Under the pieces are notes generated by a model. That model saw only the letters and a program-made list of their open reading frames with translations, was not told the DNA's origin and ran no database searches. A program made the translations under genes and the position numbers. Positions 10,593-21,300 of a stretch of DNA of 64,000 nt are shown here, piece after piece (position 1 is the stretch's first letter; the number at the start of each line of letters is the position of its first letter). The DNA is from Pseudomonas chlororaphis (lineage in GTDB: Bacteria; Pseudomonadota; Gammaproteobacteria; Pseudomonadales; Pseudomonadaceae): contig NZ_MOAL01000006.1 in assembly GCF_003731765.1 (NCBI RefSeq), forward strand, positions 378,563-442,562. Reading direction: 5' to 3'.

Positions 10593-10848
10593 GCCTTTCT
10601 AACTGTTATATGTGGTTTATCTTCCATAAATCAGTCACTTACCTAATTTAACTTTTTTCAAGTTTTTTTACGCGTAGAACGAGTGAGTGACTGCCAATCT
10701 TGCTCATTGCAACTCCTTGGCAATCCTCTCCTTTGTAACTTCGGAACTGGCGCTATGCCATCGCGAATGAAAGTGGTTTCGATGGCCAACGGCCTGACGA
10801 CATAGGCTCAAAACTTAAGCCGCATTTTGAAGTGCGAAGCGTTTTATC
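10593..10848. other. AT-rich island edge without a recognisable gene
   Basis: About 256 bases between the island boundary and the end of the helicase gene. It includes T-runs (10645-10670) and no open frame with coding character. I see no clear terminator in the leftward direction, so transcription of the helicase/nuclease pair may continue into ybiB. Confidence 0.5.
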
Positions 10849-12744
10849 TCATCCGATTTCGATCTCCTCAACACCGGCGTCAGTCAGCAACTGATAGAGC
10901 TCGGAGACATTCCGCCTTGCGCCTCGATGCGGACAGAACATAAAGATTGCGCGTTGCTTAGCGCGCGACAAGGCGACAAAAAACGTTGCGATACCTTCCG
11001 GATTGCGCGGCGTATGACTCCACCATGATCGATCATCAAGTCCGAGGAAGAACACGGTGTCGTACTCCAAACCTTTACTTTTGTGCACCGTCATTAAAGG
11101 TATGTCATTCGTTCCCAGATATCGGTCGATACAGTCCAACCAAGTGGGAGTCTCCGACGCAGCACTCTGAAGGTGTAATGAGAAGCCCTCTATCATGATT
11201 TCAAGCAGGTCATTGCGAAGGTAAGCAGGAAAAGCGCGCTTTATCGCAGAAACATCCAGGAATTCAAAAACTTGATAGGCGATCTGTACGGCCGATTCGG
11301 ATGTGGGGGCTTGAGCGCGGACAGTCAGTTTCAACTCTTCCAAGAAGCCCTCGAGATCTCTATCAGCCCGTCCTCGCTGGAGCTCATCTTCCTCGTCGAT
11401 TTCACGGATCGCATAGACGGCCCCGGAAAGTGTCAACCATGCTGCTGCGCTGCGCTGCCCGGTGGCCAAACGCAATGCTGCCAATGCTACACACGACGCC
11501 TCGTCCACCATCAAGTCCTGGACATTGGTGCGTCCAATGCTACGGCTTTCATTGCGTATGCTCAGTCCGACCGAAGCAAATATAGGCTGAAGCTCCTCCT
11601 CGAACTGGTCTGGGCGTTGACGAACGAGGAGTACATAGTCTCGGGGCTGTAACTGACGCGTTGCCATATCTGTCTTGACCCACTGAGCAAGATGTCGCCC
11701 TTCCACATCAGTGGACCGAGAGTTCCACACCTGTACGACATCGCTGTCCAGCTGACTTGGCGCTTGAGATTGTATTTGTGGCGAATGCGGATCCAGGGCT
11801 TGCGCAACGAAGTGCTGAACGCGCACCAACTCCGGAGAGGACCTGTAATTGAAAAGCAGATTTATCCGCCGCGCATCGAAGTCAGCTTCAAATTGCTCAA
11901 AAGCATCCTGACGCGCGCCAGCCCAGCCCATGATGCGCTGCTTATGATCACCGACGGCGGTGACGACCGCTCCACCCTGACCAAAGGTCGAGAGCAGGAA
12001 GTCATATTGAGCAAAAGAAGTGTCCTGAAACTCATCAACAAACACATAGGGATAGGTCATGCGCAGCGCGCGAGCGATCTTTGGATTTGCTCGCACAATC
12101 AACTCGGCCAGACGATTGAGGGTGACGAACGTCAGCTTTGACGGCTCAGTGCCGAACAATTGTTGATGCAACCAATGATAGCGGGCAAAATCTTCTGCTG
12201 TCGTGAGCTGCTGTGGAGCCTCCAAGGCGAGGCGACTTCCTCCGATGTATTGGGCTTCAAAAGTACCAGGGGAAAAGTCCGCAAGCCTTGCCTGCCAAGC
12301 AGGCTGCCCCATAGCACGAATACGGTGCAACTCGTCCTCGACGTCGCGCCGAGTTGGGAAATCGATATCATAGGGTCGAGTGGGACGCCAATGCGGAGGA
12401 ATGGACGCATGAAAGCGGTCAACGAGGCTCTTGGTGAAAGCGTCAAATGTAAGGGACGTAAAACGCCCAGCTAGCTCCGGAGGGCAACGCTTGCGGACAC
12501 GCGCCGCGAGGTTGGCCGCCGCATCTGTTTTGAACGAGATTGCAAGAATCTGCTGCGGTGGCTTACATAATCCAGTCTCCAACAGGTACGCCGCGCGTTG
12601 CGCCAGAAACTCAGATTTGCCGGCTCCCGGGCCTGCGACAACTGACGTCGCCCCCTCTCGACGTAGGGCTTCCCAAGCGTTAGGTTCAAGGTTAGCTATG
12701 CCGCGAGGCAGCCAGTCCTCTGGCGAGACAGGCCGCCAGTTCAT
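10849..12744 (-). CDS. UvrD/PcrA-like superfamily 1 helicase, Gabija GajB-like
   Basis: A 631-residue SF1A helicase with motif I AGPGAGKS (residues 37-44), motif II VDEFQDTS (236-243), motif III GDHKQRIMGWAGA (265-277), motif IV FNYRSS, motif V MTVHKSKGLEYDTV and motif VI VALSRAKQR. All core ATPase motifs are intact. Its ATG overlaps the stop of the OLD-family gene by 4 bases, so the two proteins are made as a coupled pair. That pairing (class 2 OLD nuclease plus UvrD-like helicase) is the definition of Gabija anti-phage systems. It is longer than the best-known GajB (~500 residues), so subtype assignment is open. Confidence 0.8.
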   Translation of the reverse strand: MNWRPVSPEDWLPRGIANLEPNAWEALRREGATSVVAGPGAGKSEFLAQRAAYLLETGLCKPPQQILAISFKTDAAANLAARVRKRCPPELAGRFTSLTFDAFTKSLVDRFHASIPPHWRPTRPYDIDFPTRRDVEDELHRIRAMGQPAWQARLADFSPGTFEAQYIGGSRLALEAPQQLTTAEDFARYHWLHQQLFGTEPSKLTFVTLNRLAELIVRANPKIARALRMTYPYVFVDEFQDTSFAQYDFLLSTFGQGGAVVTAVGDHKQRIMGWAGARQDAFEQFEADFDARRINLLFNYRSSPELVRVQHFVAQALDPHSPQIQSQAPSQLDSDVVQVWNSRSTDVEGRHLAQWVKTDMATRQLQPRDYVLLVRQRPDQFEEELQPIFASVGLSIRNESRSIGRTNVQDLMVDEASCVALAALRLATGQRSAAAWLTLSGAVYAIREIDEEDELQRGRADRDLEGFLEELKLTVRAQAPTSESAVQIAYQVFEFLDVSAIKRAFPAYLRNDLLEIMIEGFSLHLQSAASETPTWLDCIDRYLGTNDIPLMTVHKSKGLEYDTVFFLGLDDRSWWSHTPRNPEGIATFFVALSRAKQRAIFMFCPHRGARRNVSELYQLLTDAGVEEIEIG

Positions 12745-14699
12745 AGCGCTATACCTCCCTCTAGAGTTTCACGGATATCAGCCAGCATGCGTTGCAAAGG
12801 CTGTGGAATGGCACCAGCCAATTGCTCCTGAGGAAGGCGACTCAAAACCCTCACGTGCGTACTTGGTTTACCGCGACCCAGGAAGAGATATCGATACCAA
12901 CGTAGCGCATCGTCTGCGGTTGTGTCGTAGAACGCGGGGTTACCTTCTTCGCCAAGCACGGCCTCTCTCGGCTCCCCCCTCGCCGAGGGTCCTCTCATCT
13001 CAGTTTCGAGCGTCCGATACGCAGTCGGATATGCCATCAGCATCGTAAAGTCCAGGTCGAGCGGATCGGAGAAGTAGATTTGGAAACGTTCTAGCCAAGT
13101 TGTCCATTTACGAAGGCTCTGGATATCTGCCTGATTGCGACTTGGAAAACCTGTGAGAATTGCTTCGGGCGTACTTGACGACAACGCAGTACCAAAGATT
13201 TGCTCAGGTGTCTTACCTACGCTCAGCAACTGCTCGCACACAGTTTTTATACGGCCAAAGCCACCACCGCTGCGGCCCCAATCGAGATCCAGGAGGGTCG
13301 CATAGGGCACTTGAAGATTTGATAGCAACCGCCATAGGTGGTTGACATGTCGACCGCCCAGCGGCACGACGGCGACAAAAGATCGGTCGATGGGAAAATC
13401 CATCGCTTTGGCCAGCAGTGGCAGCACAACCTCTTCCGTAGCACCCTCACCTAGAATCACATAACGCGCAAAGTACAGTTCTGGGTAGGCTCTGACAGCT
13501 TCTCGGATAAACTTCGAAGCCTCTTCATCACCTATCGGAAGATCAATTTGTCGCACCTCCGAACAACGATTTTGAGGGTTGAGGCGAAAGTGCCGGACAC
13601 TCGAAGGATCGACCCTGGCGAGGATGCTGGGTGAATGGCTTGAGACGATAGCTTGGGCGTTGCTGCCGGATGCGATTTCCTGCACCTGCTTGATGATGCG
13701 GGACAGGTAGAACGGTGCCAGATTGTTTTCAGGCTCCTCCAAGGCCACGATGGTGAGCGCAGGAAGAGGAACTCCTGCCTGAGTAAACCCCTGAGGAGCA
13801 TCACCACCCGCTAGCCTCGCCTCAATGTCTAGCGTTGCGGCAGCCATCGCCATATGAAACAAGGAGCGCTGACCGTCGCTGAGATCCTCGAGTGCACGGT
13901 CATGACCATCTTCCGTGGGGTGAAATACAACCTCAACTCTACGGATGAACTCTTGCCACCGAGTGTCGACAGGACGAAAGACGGGGACTGAATCCGTACC
14001 AGCCGAATGAAGCTGTTGCCAGCGCTGAGTCACTGCGGTGCTAATACTTGATACGGCAGTTTCTGCTAGGAATGCCTGATTGACCTCCTCACCCGCACCA
14101 GCCAACGACTCTTTGACTTCCTGCGACCAGTTGATGGCCCTCCACAAACGACCGCGAACGAAGGCTGTGACCTGTGATGACCCATCTCTTGTCGCGGGAA
14201 TGTAGATGAGTTGGATTCGAGACCTGTCTGCTCCGCGAATCTGTTGCATGTCGTTTTCATCGAAGTCGCCGAACGTCTGGATAGCGCAATAAGACTCTTC
14301 AATTGCACCATCCAAGGTTCCGTCGTCCACCCAGCTCGCCTGCAATCTGAGCCGCACCTTAAGCTCGCCATTTTCTACCGCAGCCATGTTTCTGAAGAAT
14401 GCTGGCACCGCAACGTTCTCAGCTTCTGCATCCAGTTCGGGGAACCCGATGATTGCTTCGATCACGAACGTACGTGCCGCAGGCCGTTCAACTTCATCGC
14501 ACGGAACATGGAAGTCTTGTTTGCGTATTCGTCGCTGCTCGGAGGCTATGCCGAACATTCTCTGCAGCGCTTGCATCAGCGCTGTCTTACCAGTTCCGTT
14601 ATCCCCAACAAATGCGACGAGAGAAGGGTCAAGAGTAACCTGAGTTCTTTGAGGGCCGAAGCATCGAAAATTCTCTAATTCAAGACGTTCAATGTGCAT
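12741..14699 (-). CDS. OLD-family ATP-dependent endonuclease (AAA + TOPRIM), Gabija GajA-like
   Basis: A 652-residue protein. The ABC/SMC-type ATPase part has Walker A GDNGTGKT (32-39), signature SDGQRS (274-279), Walker B TIVALEEPE (316-324) and the SSHSP switch (353-357). The C-terminal TOPRIM nuclease begins near residue 411 with VILGEGATEE (Glu418, Glu422) and continues to the acidic LLDLDWGRSGGG (Asp471, Asp473). In Gabija, GajA nicks DNA when phage replication lowers nucleotide levels. The ATG at 14699 has GGAAG upstream, and the gene heads a two-gene leftward operon. The alternative is a solitary class 2 OLD defence nuclease, but the coupled helicase favours Gabija. Confidence 0.82.
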   Translation of the reverse strand: MHIERLELENFRCFGPQRTQVTLDPSLVAFVGDNGTGKTALMQALQRMFGIASEQRRIRKQDFHVPCDEVERPAARTFVIEAIIGFPELDAEAENVAVPAFFRNMAAVENGELKVRLRLQASWVDDGTLDGAIEESYCAIQTFGDFDENDMQQIRGADRSRIQLIYIPATRDGSSQVTAFVRGRLWRAINWSQEVKESLAGAGEEVNQAFLAETAVSSISTAVTQRWQQLHSAGTDSVPVFRPVDTRWQEFIRRVEVVFHPTEDGHDRALEDLSDGQRSLFHMAMAAATLDIEARLAGGDAPQGFTQAGVPLPALTIVALEEPENNLAPFYLSRIIKQVQEIASGSNAQAIVSSHSPSILARVDPSSVRHFRLNPQNRCSEVRQIDLPIGDEEASKFIREAVRAYPELYFARYVILGEGATEEVVLPLLAKAMDFPIDRSFVAVVPLGGRHVNHLWRLLSNLQVPYATLLDLDWGRSGGGFGRIKTVCEQLLSVGKTPEQIFGTALSSSTPEAILTGFPSRNQADIQSLRKWTTWLERFQIYFSDPLDLDFTMLMAYPTAYRTLETEMRGPSARGEPREAVLGEEGNPAFYDTTADDALRWYRYLFLGRGKPSTHVRVLSRLPQEQLAGAIPQPLQRMLADIRETLEGGIAL

Positions 14700-15302
14700 G
14701 CAATCTTCCTTTTGCTAGTCCATAGGTGCAACTCGGATGCAGCTCAGCGACGCCGTAGCTTCGAGGCGTCATCCCTAAGGTAAGGTCAGAGCCTAAGTGC
14801 TGAGCTGAGCACTCGAATGCAGCGAATACGTAGTCACAGGATCACTTTTACACTGATACCACAGCAGTGGTAAGGGTCGTTCTAACGTTAGTTAGTCGGA
14901 CGGACTTGCCCGCCCACTTGCATTTGACTTGCCCCGTCATTCGCATCGGATTTGACCAGGACGCGTCGTTACCACGACCGGCAGAGAACGGCTGATTGCC
15001 TGCGGAAACAATGGCCGGCTTTTTCAACAAAATCGGCCCAAAGCGGACCAGTCGGGCAAGTCGTAAAATGCTGTTTAGGCAACGCATTGCCCAGACTTGA
15101 TGATCTGCGCTTGGACGCCCAAGCTCATCACTCCGGTCGACGGCTTAAGCTCTTGCCTCTGATCTACCGCCACACTGCGTGGTATTGTCGATACCAAGCC
15201 AATGGGACTTTGAACCAGTCCTATCCGATCTGCCGCTGATGCCGCAGGCGACTAGGCTGGCGTATGAAATCAGGATGATAGACGGGGTGCATCAAGCCAA
15301 TC
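14700..15302. promoter_or_regulatory. Divergent intergenic region between the Gabija-like operon and the giant STAND gene
   Basis: 603 bases between the divergent starts at 14699 and 15303. Small frames occur on both strands but none has convincing coding features. It must hold both promoters; I could not choose specific -35/-10 elements. No repeats or RNA genes were recognised. Confidence 0.45.
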
Positions 15303-18300
15303 ATGAGTGACGACGAAACTGGTACCGCAACGATTGCAATCGACAAAGTTCGCGCATCAAAGGCGGGCCATGCCTTTCATGAGGCTTGGGCCGCGCGGAC
15401 TGCCCTTGAACTTCTGCCGCCGTCAACCGACCTTACCGCCATAACGCTCGAAGGCTTCGATGAGCGAGACGAGCAGAGCTTGGGAACCGGTGCAGTCGAG
15501 ATTGCCGACCTTGTTCGATACCACGGTGCCACTGATGTTGCCGGAGCGCACCTGGTTACGGTCGTTCAGTTCAAATACTCGATCGCGAGTGCCGAAACTG
15601 CAGTTCGAGCTGCTGATCTTGCATCAACTCTCGCCAAATTTGCCACGACCGATACCGAGCTTCGGGCAATGCACGGCGATGACCACGTCATCGCCGTGGT
15701 CAGGTATGAGTTTGCCACGAACAGGCCTATCCACGAGAACTTAGGGAAAGCGATCTCAGCGGTTGTGGCGGGCACAAAAGAAAGCGGTGATATAGGTCGA
15801 CAAGCAGGCCAGATCGCACAAGCTCTGAAAGAGCATCCCCACCCCCTTGCTGACCTGCTGCGACGATTGGAATTAGTCGGCAGCAAGGGAAGTTTGGCCG
15901 AGGCGGAGCGTGCAATTTCAGTAATGCTGGCCGCATGGAGCGAACCTAGCGATCCGGATGCAGAGAAGCGCCTGCTCAAGTTACGGAATCTCATCAGGAT
16001 CAAGGCGGGTCCCGGTAGCGAGACGGACAAGCGTGTTGATCGGGTAGCGGTCTTGGCTGAGCTGGAAGTGGAACACGAGGACCGTCTGTATCCCACGCCC
16101 GACGCGTTCCCCGAGGTTGAAGTAGTCATCCAGCGCAACGTTCTTGACGACATTGCAATACTCGCCCGCGAACCAGGTCTTCCTCTCGTCGTTCATGCTG
16201 CAGGTGGCATGGGTAAGACTGTATTAATGCAAGGCCTCGCCGACCGATTGCGAGCCGATGGCCCCGTGGTGCTCTTTGATGGTTTCGGCGCAGGTCGTTG
16301 GCGGGATCCAGCCGATGGCCGGCACCTACCGGAAAGGACGCTCGTCCATCTTGCCAATCTCATGGCTGGGCAAAGCCTGTGCGACATTCTGTTGCCAGTG
16401 GCGGACGTGACGGGTTTGATGAGGGCATTCCGCCGACGGCTTGCCCAATCGGTAGAAGCAGCGCGGCGAACTCGCAGCGACGCATGTGTTTCACTGGTGC
16501 TTGACGCGATCGACCATGCTGGGCTTGCCGCGCAGGAAACCGCGACCTCGTCATTCGCACATCTTCTAATGCGCAGCATCAGCGTCGACCCTATCGATGG
16601 TGTTCGCCTTATTGCATCCTGCCGGACTGAGCGGCTCAGGCTGGCAACTGGCGATACCTCGCATCGCCCATTCGCACTTCCATTGTTTACTGACACGGAA
16701 GTACGCGCCCTTGTCGAGCGGCGCGTGCCGGATTCCTCAGCCGACGAGATTGCTGCTCTGTTGATCCGGTCAGGTCGCAACCCACGCTGTCTCGACAACC
16801 TGATCACCACCGGGCGGCCTTTTGATCCAGTGATTTTTCCTGGCGCCCTTGAAGAGCCGCAAGATCTGCTCGACGTCCTGCTTCGCAAGCGACTCAACGA
16901 TGCGCGTGAAACTGCACGCACTCGCGGTGCAAGCGATGCAGACATCGATCTTCTACTCACAGTCATCGCCTTGCTGGCCCCCCCAGTTCCTATTGAAGAG
17001 CTTGCTGCGGCACATGGCTTGGTCGCGGAGCAGGTTGAAAGTTTTGCAGCCGACCTTGCTCCTTTACTTGAACGAACGTCACACGGCTTGATGTTCCGCG
17101 ATGAACCGACCGAGACCTTGATCCGATCAAACTACGGCGCTAGCCAATCCGGTCGAGATCGCGTTATCGCGGCTCTCCAAGAACGCCAGCTCACCTCAAA
17201 CTATGCAGCGCGAGCCCTGCCAGCATTACTTACCTCTCTACGAGATGCCGATCAACTCATTCAATTGGCCTACGATCCACGTGCTCCACGAGGTGCTTCA
17301 CAAGTAAGCGTACGCGACATCCGCTTGTCGCGGATTACAGCTGCGATAGGACTGGCGGGAGAACTAAACCGGCGCGACGATTTAATGCGCCTGTTACTGG
17401 AGGCGTCGCTCGTTGCTGCGGGACATGAGCGATCCGACCGCTTTCTATACGAGCATCCCGATCTCGCAGCCGTAGCTGGTGACGCCGAAGCCCTACGACG
17501 GCTTTCCGCGACCAATGTTGGTTGGCCTGGGGGGAAACACTCTGCTCTTGCACTTGCGAATGTCTTCCTAGGCGACCGAGAGGAGGCTCGTCGGCACGCT
17601 CGGCGATCAATCGATTGGCACAATTGGGCGGCGCAGACCAAACGCAGCGGCCATTTAAAAAAATCGACCACTTCAAGGCAATGGGACGATATTGGCTTCG
17701 CCTATGTCGAAATGCTGGCGGGTAATGACGTACGCGTTGCGGAGTTTTTTGCTCGTCGAGCCGATGGCGATGCCTTCGCTAAATTTCACGACTTATTCGA
17801 CCTTCTGGATCGACACCAATGTTCACCACACCCGCCCAGAACCCGCATTGCAACCCGATTGTTGCGTTGCCGACTCCCATCTCCAGCGCTCTACGCCGCC
17901 GCGCTTCCATTCGTCCGCGACCCATCCCATGCCCGCAGGCTCGTACAAGCGCTGGCGGCCGTCGTTCCTGAAAATAAAAAAAACAATGGTTTGGAGATGG
18001 CCAGCGTGTTGGCGTCGGCGCTGGCAATTGACCTTGGCTTGGAGAAAGAAGCAGCAACCATCCTTGCCGCAGCTGCACTTACACCGCCGACCATCTATGA
18101 CTATTCAAGTCAGTATCCGATTGCGCCCATAATCCACGTGACCGTGCTGGCTGCCGGAGTTCGAGCTTCCTTGAACCGGAAACATCCCGCTTTGATCGAT
18201 ATAGCGCCGACCGAACTTATCGAGTTAGTTCCAGCAAGTGCGCGGTCACGGGGTGGCGTAACCTTCGTCCGGGTGCTAAACCAGAAGCTGGAGGCTCCGA

Positions 18301-21300
18301 AGTTCGATGGAACTCGCTCTCGCCGAAAGAGGCGCAATGGCCTGGATGAGGAACAGCGATCTGGCTATTCACGTACGCTTAGCGGCCGAATCTTACCGCT
18401 GCTGAACTACGCGCAGGATGTTGCCGACATCATTCGCCCACCACGTGGAAAGACGCGAAGAGAGGTGGTAACTGCTGCGTTTGATAGACTTGTTCGCGAT
18501 GTCGAGCAGTCATCCAACTACCCGTATCGCGACGGGAAAGCCTATCTTGCACGAATCGGTTTCCGAGTGTTTTTTGATCTCGCCGACATATTAGGTGAGC
18601 TTAACGCTACGCTTGCGAGGCGAATGGTCGAGTGGGCAGCAAGCGCCCCGGGCTTGTTCACGCCGGAACTAACCAATACGGTCGCTCGACTGTCACGCAT
18701 CCTCGATTGTCACGATGCGGCGCTCGTCCTTGCCGGTCATATCGAGCGCAAAATTCAGCTCGATACCGATGTTGGGAGCAAGGTTTCGTCCTACGGAGGG
18801 CTTGCTCGCGCAGTCTGGCGAGTCAGCACTGAAGAGGCCGCAGCCTATTTCCGTCGTGCACTCGACCTTACGGAAGCGATTGGATCGGATGATTTCGATC
18901 GTACTAACCATTTGCTTGAGCTGACGGGCCACTATTCTGGGGGCGAATTTTCGCCGGCGGCGGCGCATACCCTGGCCCGCATTCTCGAATTGAATCTGAA
19001 TGAGGACAGCAAACTCCCTTGGGCCGAATATGCCAAATCTATGGTGCCGACTGCCGGTCGAGGCACGTTGGCAATTCTGGCTCGTTTAGATGATCGTGAC
19101 GTAGCTCGACTCGGACTGTCACTCGGCCCAGCGCTAACTTCCCTCATTCGTGAATCGAAGATATCGGTTGAATCCGCCGTCGCTTTGTTTGGTTTGGCTG
19201 CTCCTATCGAGACCTGGACGTGGCATATCTCGGACTTCGCATCAGAGGTCATTCGCCGCTTGCCACAAGAGCGAAGGGAATGGTTTTTCAATCTGCTCCT
19301 AATCGAGCTTGATCGCGATGATCAATTGTCGCCTCAAAGAAACACGATCGAAGGTCTACATGACCTAGCTGAGCACAATCTCCCTGTCTCCTCCCGAGCA
19401 CGAATACGAATCCAGGAGTTACTCGCTCGCCTCGGCTCCAAGCTCGCAACGCAGCCGATCCCGTCTCCAGCGACTCCGACAGAACCGCCAATCGTCTTCC
19501 CGGTTGACCTCACGGATCCAGATGATATCGATCGTCAGATACTTAGCGAGGAAGTTGACCGATTTGGACGACGATGGCCGGTTCGAACACTGATTGACTT
19601 GGCCAAGCAAGCCAACTCTCCTGCTGACCGTCTTGGGTTCGTACGCGCTGTCGTTGAAGCAACGGCTGCTACACTCGCCGACAAAATTCGGGCGCTGGAC
19701 GGTAACTTGGAAGCGTGGAGTCATTCGTCGGCAGCGATGCGCGATGCGCTCCCTGACTTAGGGGTGAGATTGGCGACCAAGCACGCTGCCGAGCTCGCCA
19801 GTTCTACCACCGACGCATGGGGCGACTGGAGGGGGCTGGAGCAATATTTTCATGTCAACCGGGCAACTCTTGTCGAGAACGTAGTTGCGGCCCTTCGGAG
19901 CACTGCGAATAGCCTTGGAGGTAACGCCTGGCTTGCGCTCGCCGCGAGGCTGGCGCCTGACGTCAGTCCCAGTGCAATTTCGGAAGGTCTGGAACGGTTT
20001 CTAGCGAACACAGGTAAAAAGCTGCCGTCCGAAGTTGGCGACGGACCATGGGACGCTCGTTTTGCGGTTCCGCTCGACGAGGCGACATTCGTAGCGGGCC
20101 TAGTGTGGGCAAGGCTTGGCCATCCAGTTGCGGCAATGCGCTGGCGCGCTGCTCATGCGGTTAGGCGCTTCGTGGCAACCGAACGGTTTGATGTGGTTGA
20201 AAGACTGATTGAGCGCTTTGAGTCTGCATGGAGCTTACCTTTTGGTGATGCGAAGCTCCCTTTCTATGTAATGCATGCGCAGCTCTGGCTGTTAATAGCT
20301 CTCGCTCGCGTGGCAAAAGACGTTGCTTTCGCATTAGTCCCCCATCGCGCTTTCTTCGAGCGAGTTGCCTTTTCTACTGAGTTTCCGCATATCGTTATGC
20401 GCGCCTTTGCGATCGACATACTTCGTGAGCTTGCGCAGACAATGGCATCCGAAGAGCAGGAAAAGCTTATCGCCAAACTTTCCCCAGCGAACCGGTCGCC
20501 ATATCCATACGCTCCGAGTACTGATCATCGCGAGCTTCGATATGCGCCAAGGCCAGACGTATCACCACAACCGGAGGATAGCTTTTACCTCGACTACGAC
20601 TTCAACAAATATCATGTTGAACGCTTGTGCGGTGTTTTCGGCTGTCCAGGCTGGGATGTGAAAGACCAAATCAACGCATGGGTACGGCGATGGGACACAA
20701 ACGTTCGGGCAATGCACGACTGCCCACGTAGCAGTAGTCATGACGAATCCTGGTCGTCGGGATACGTTCCCGACCGAGATCGGTATGGTGGATACCTCGG
20801 CTGGCATGCTCTCATGCTTGTTGCCGGTGATCTACTAGCAACACGTACGGTTGTCGGAGAGGACTGGAGCGGCGATGCTTGGGCGGCATTTCTGAAGGAA
20901 TATACGCTGTCACGAGACGACGGTCTCTGGCTTGCGGATCTCACCGATCTGTTTCCGCTCGACCTTACCAAGGAAGCGGACATACCCATGCCGGAGAGTG
21001 GTGAGACCAGCACCATCCGCGAAGACGGCAATCTGCTAGGTCCGTTAGTAGGCTTGTTGGAGGGCAAGGTCGTAGCAAATTGGGTCCCAGTTACGGGACG
21101 CTGGTCGATCGGCCCAGACACAACCATTACGCTTCAAAGCGTACTGGCGAATGAACGCGATGCGCAATCGGTGGTCATGGCGATTTTGTCAGACGAAGCA
21201 TTTTTTCGATGGTTACCCGGCGATCAAGAAGAGATTACCCGTGAATTCGGCTGCGATGGTCATACGATTCAGTCATGGATCACAACGACACCGAACCCCG

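Noticed and set aside
10583..10627. Upstream ATG for ybiB at 10627
   Set aside because: It lies in island DNA beyond the boundary; the ATG at 10582 has a better ribosome site and restores the ancestral junction.
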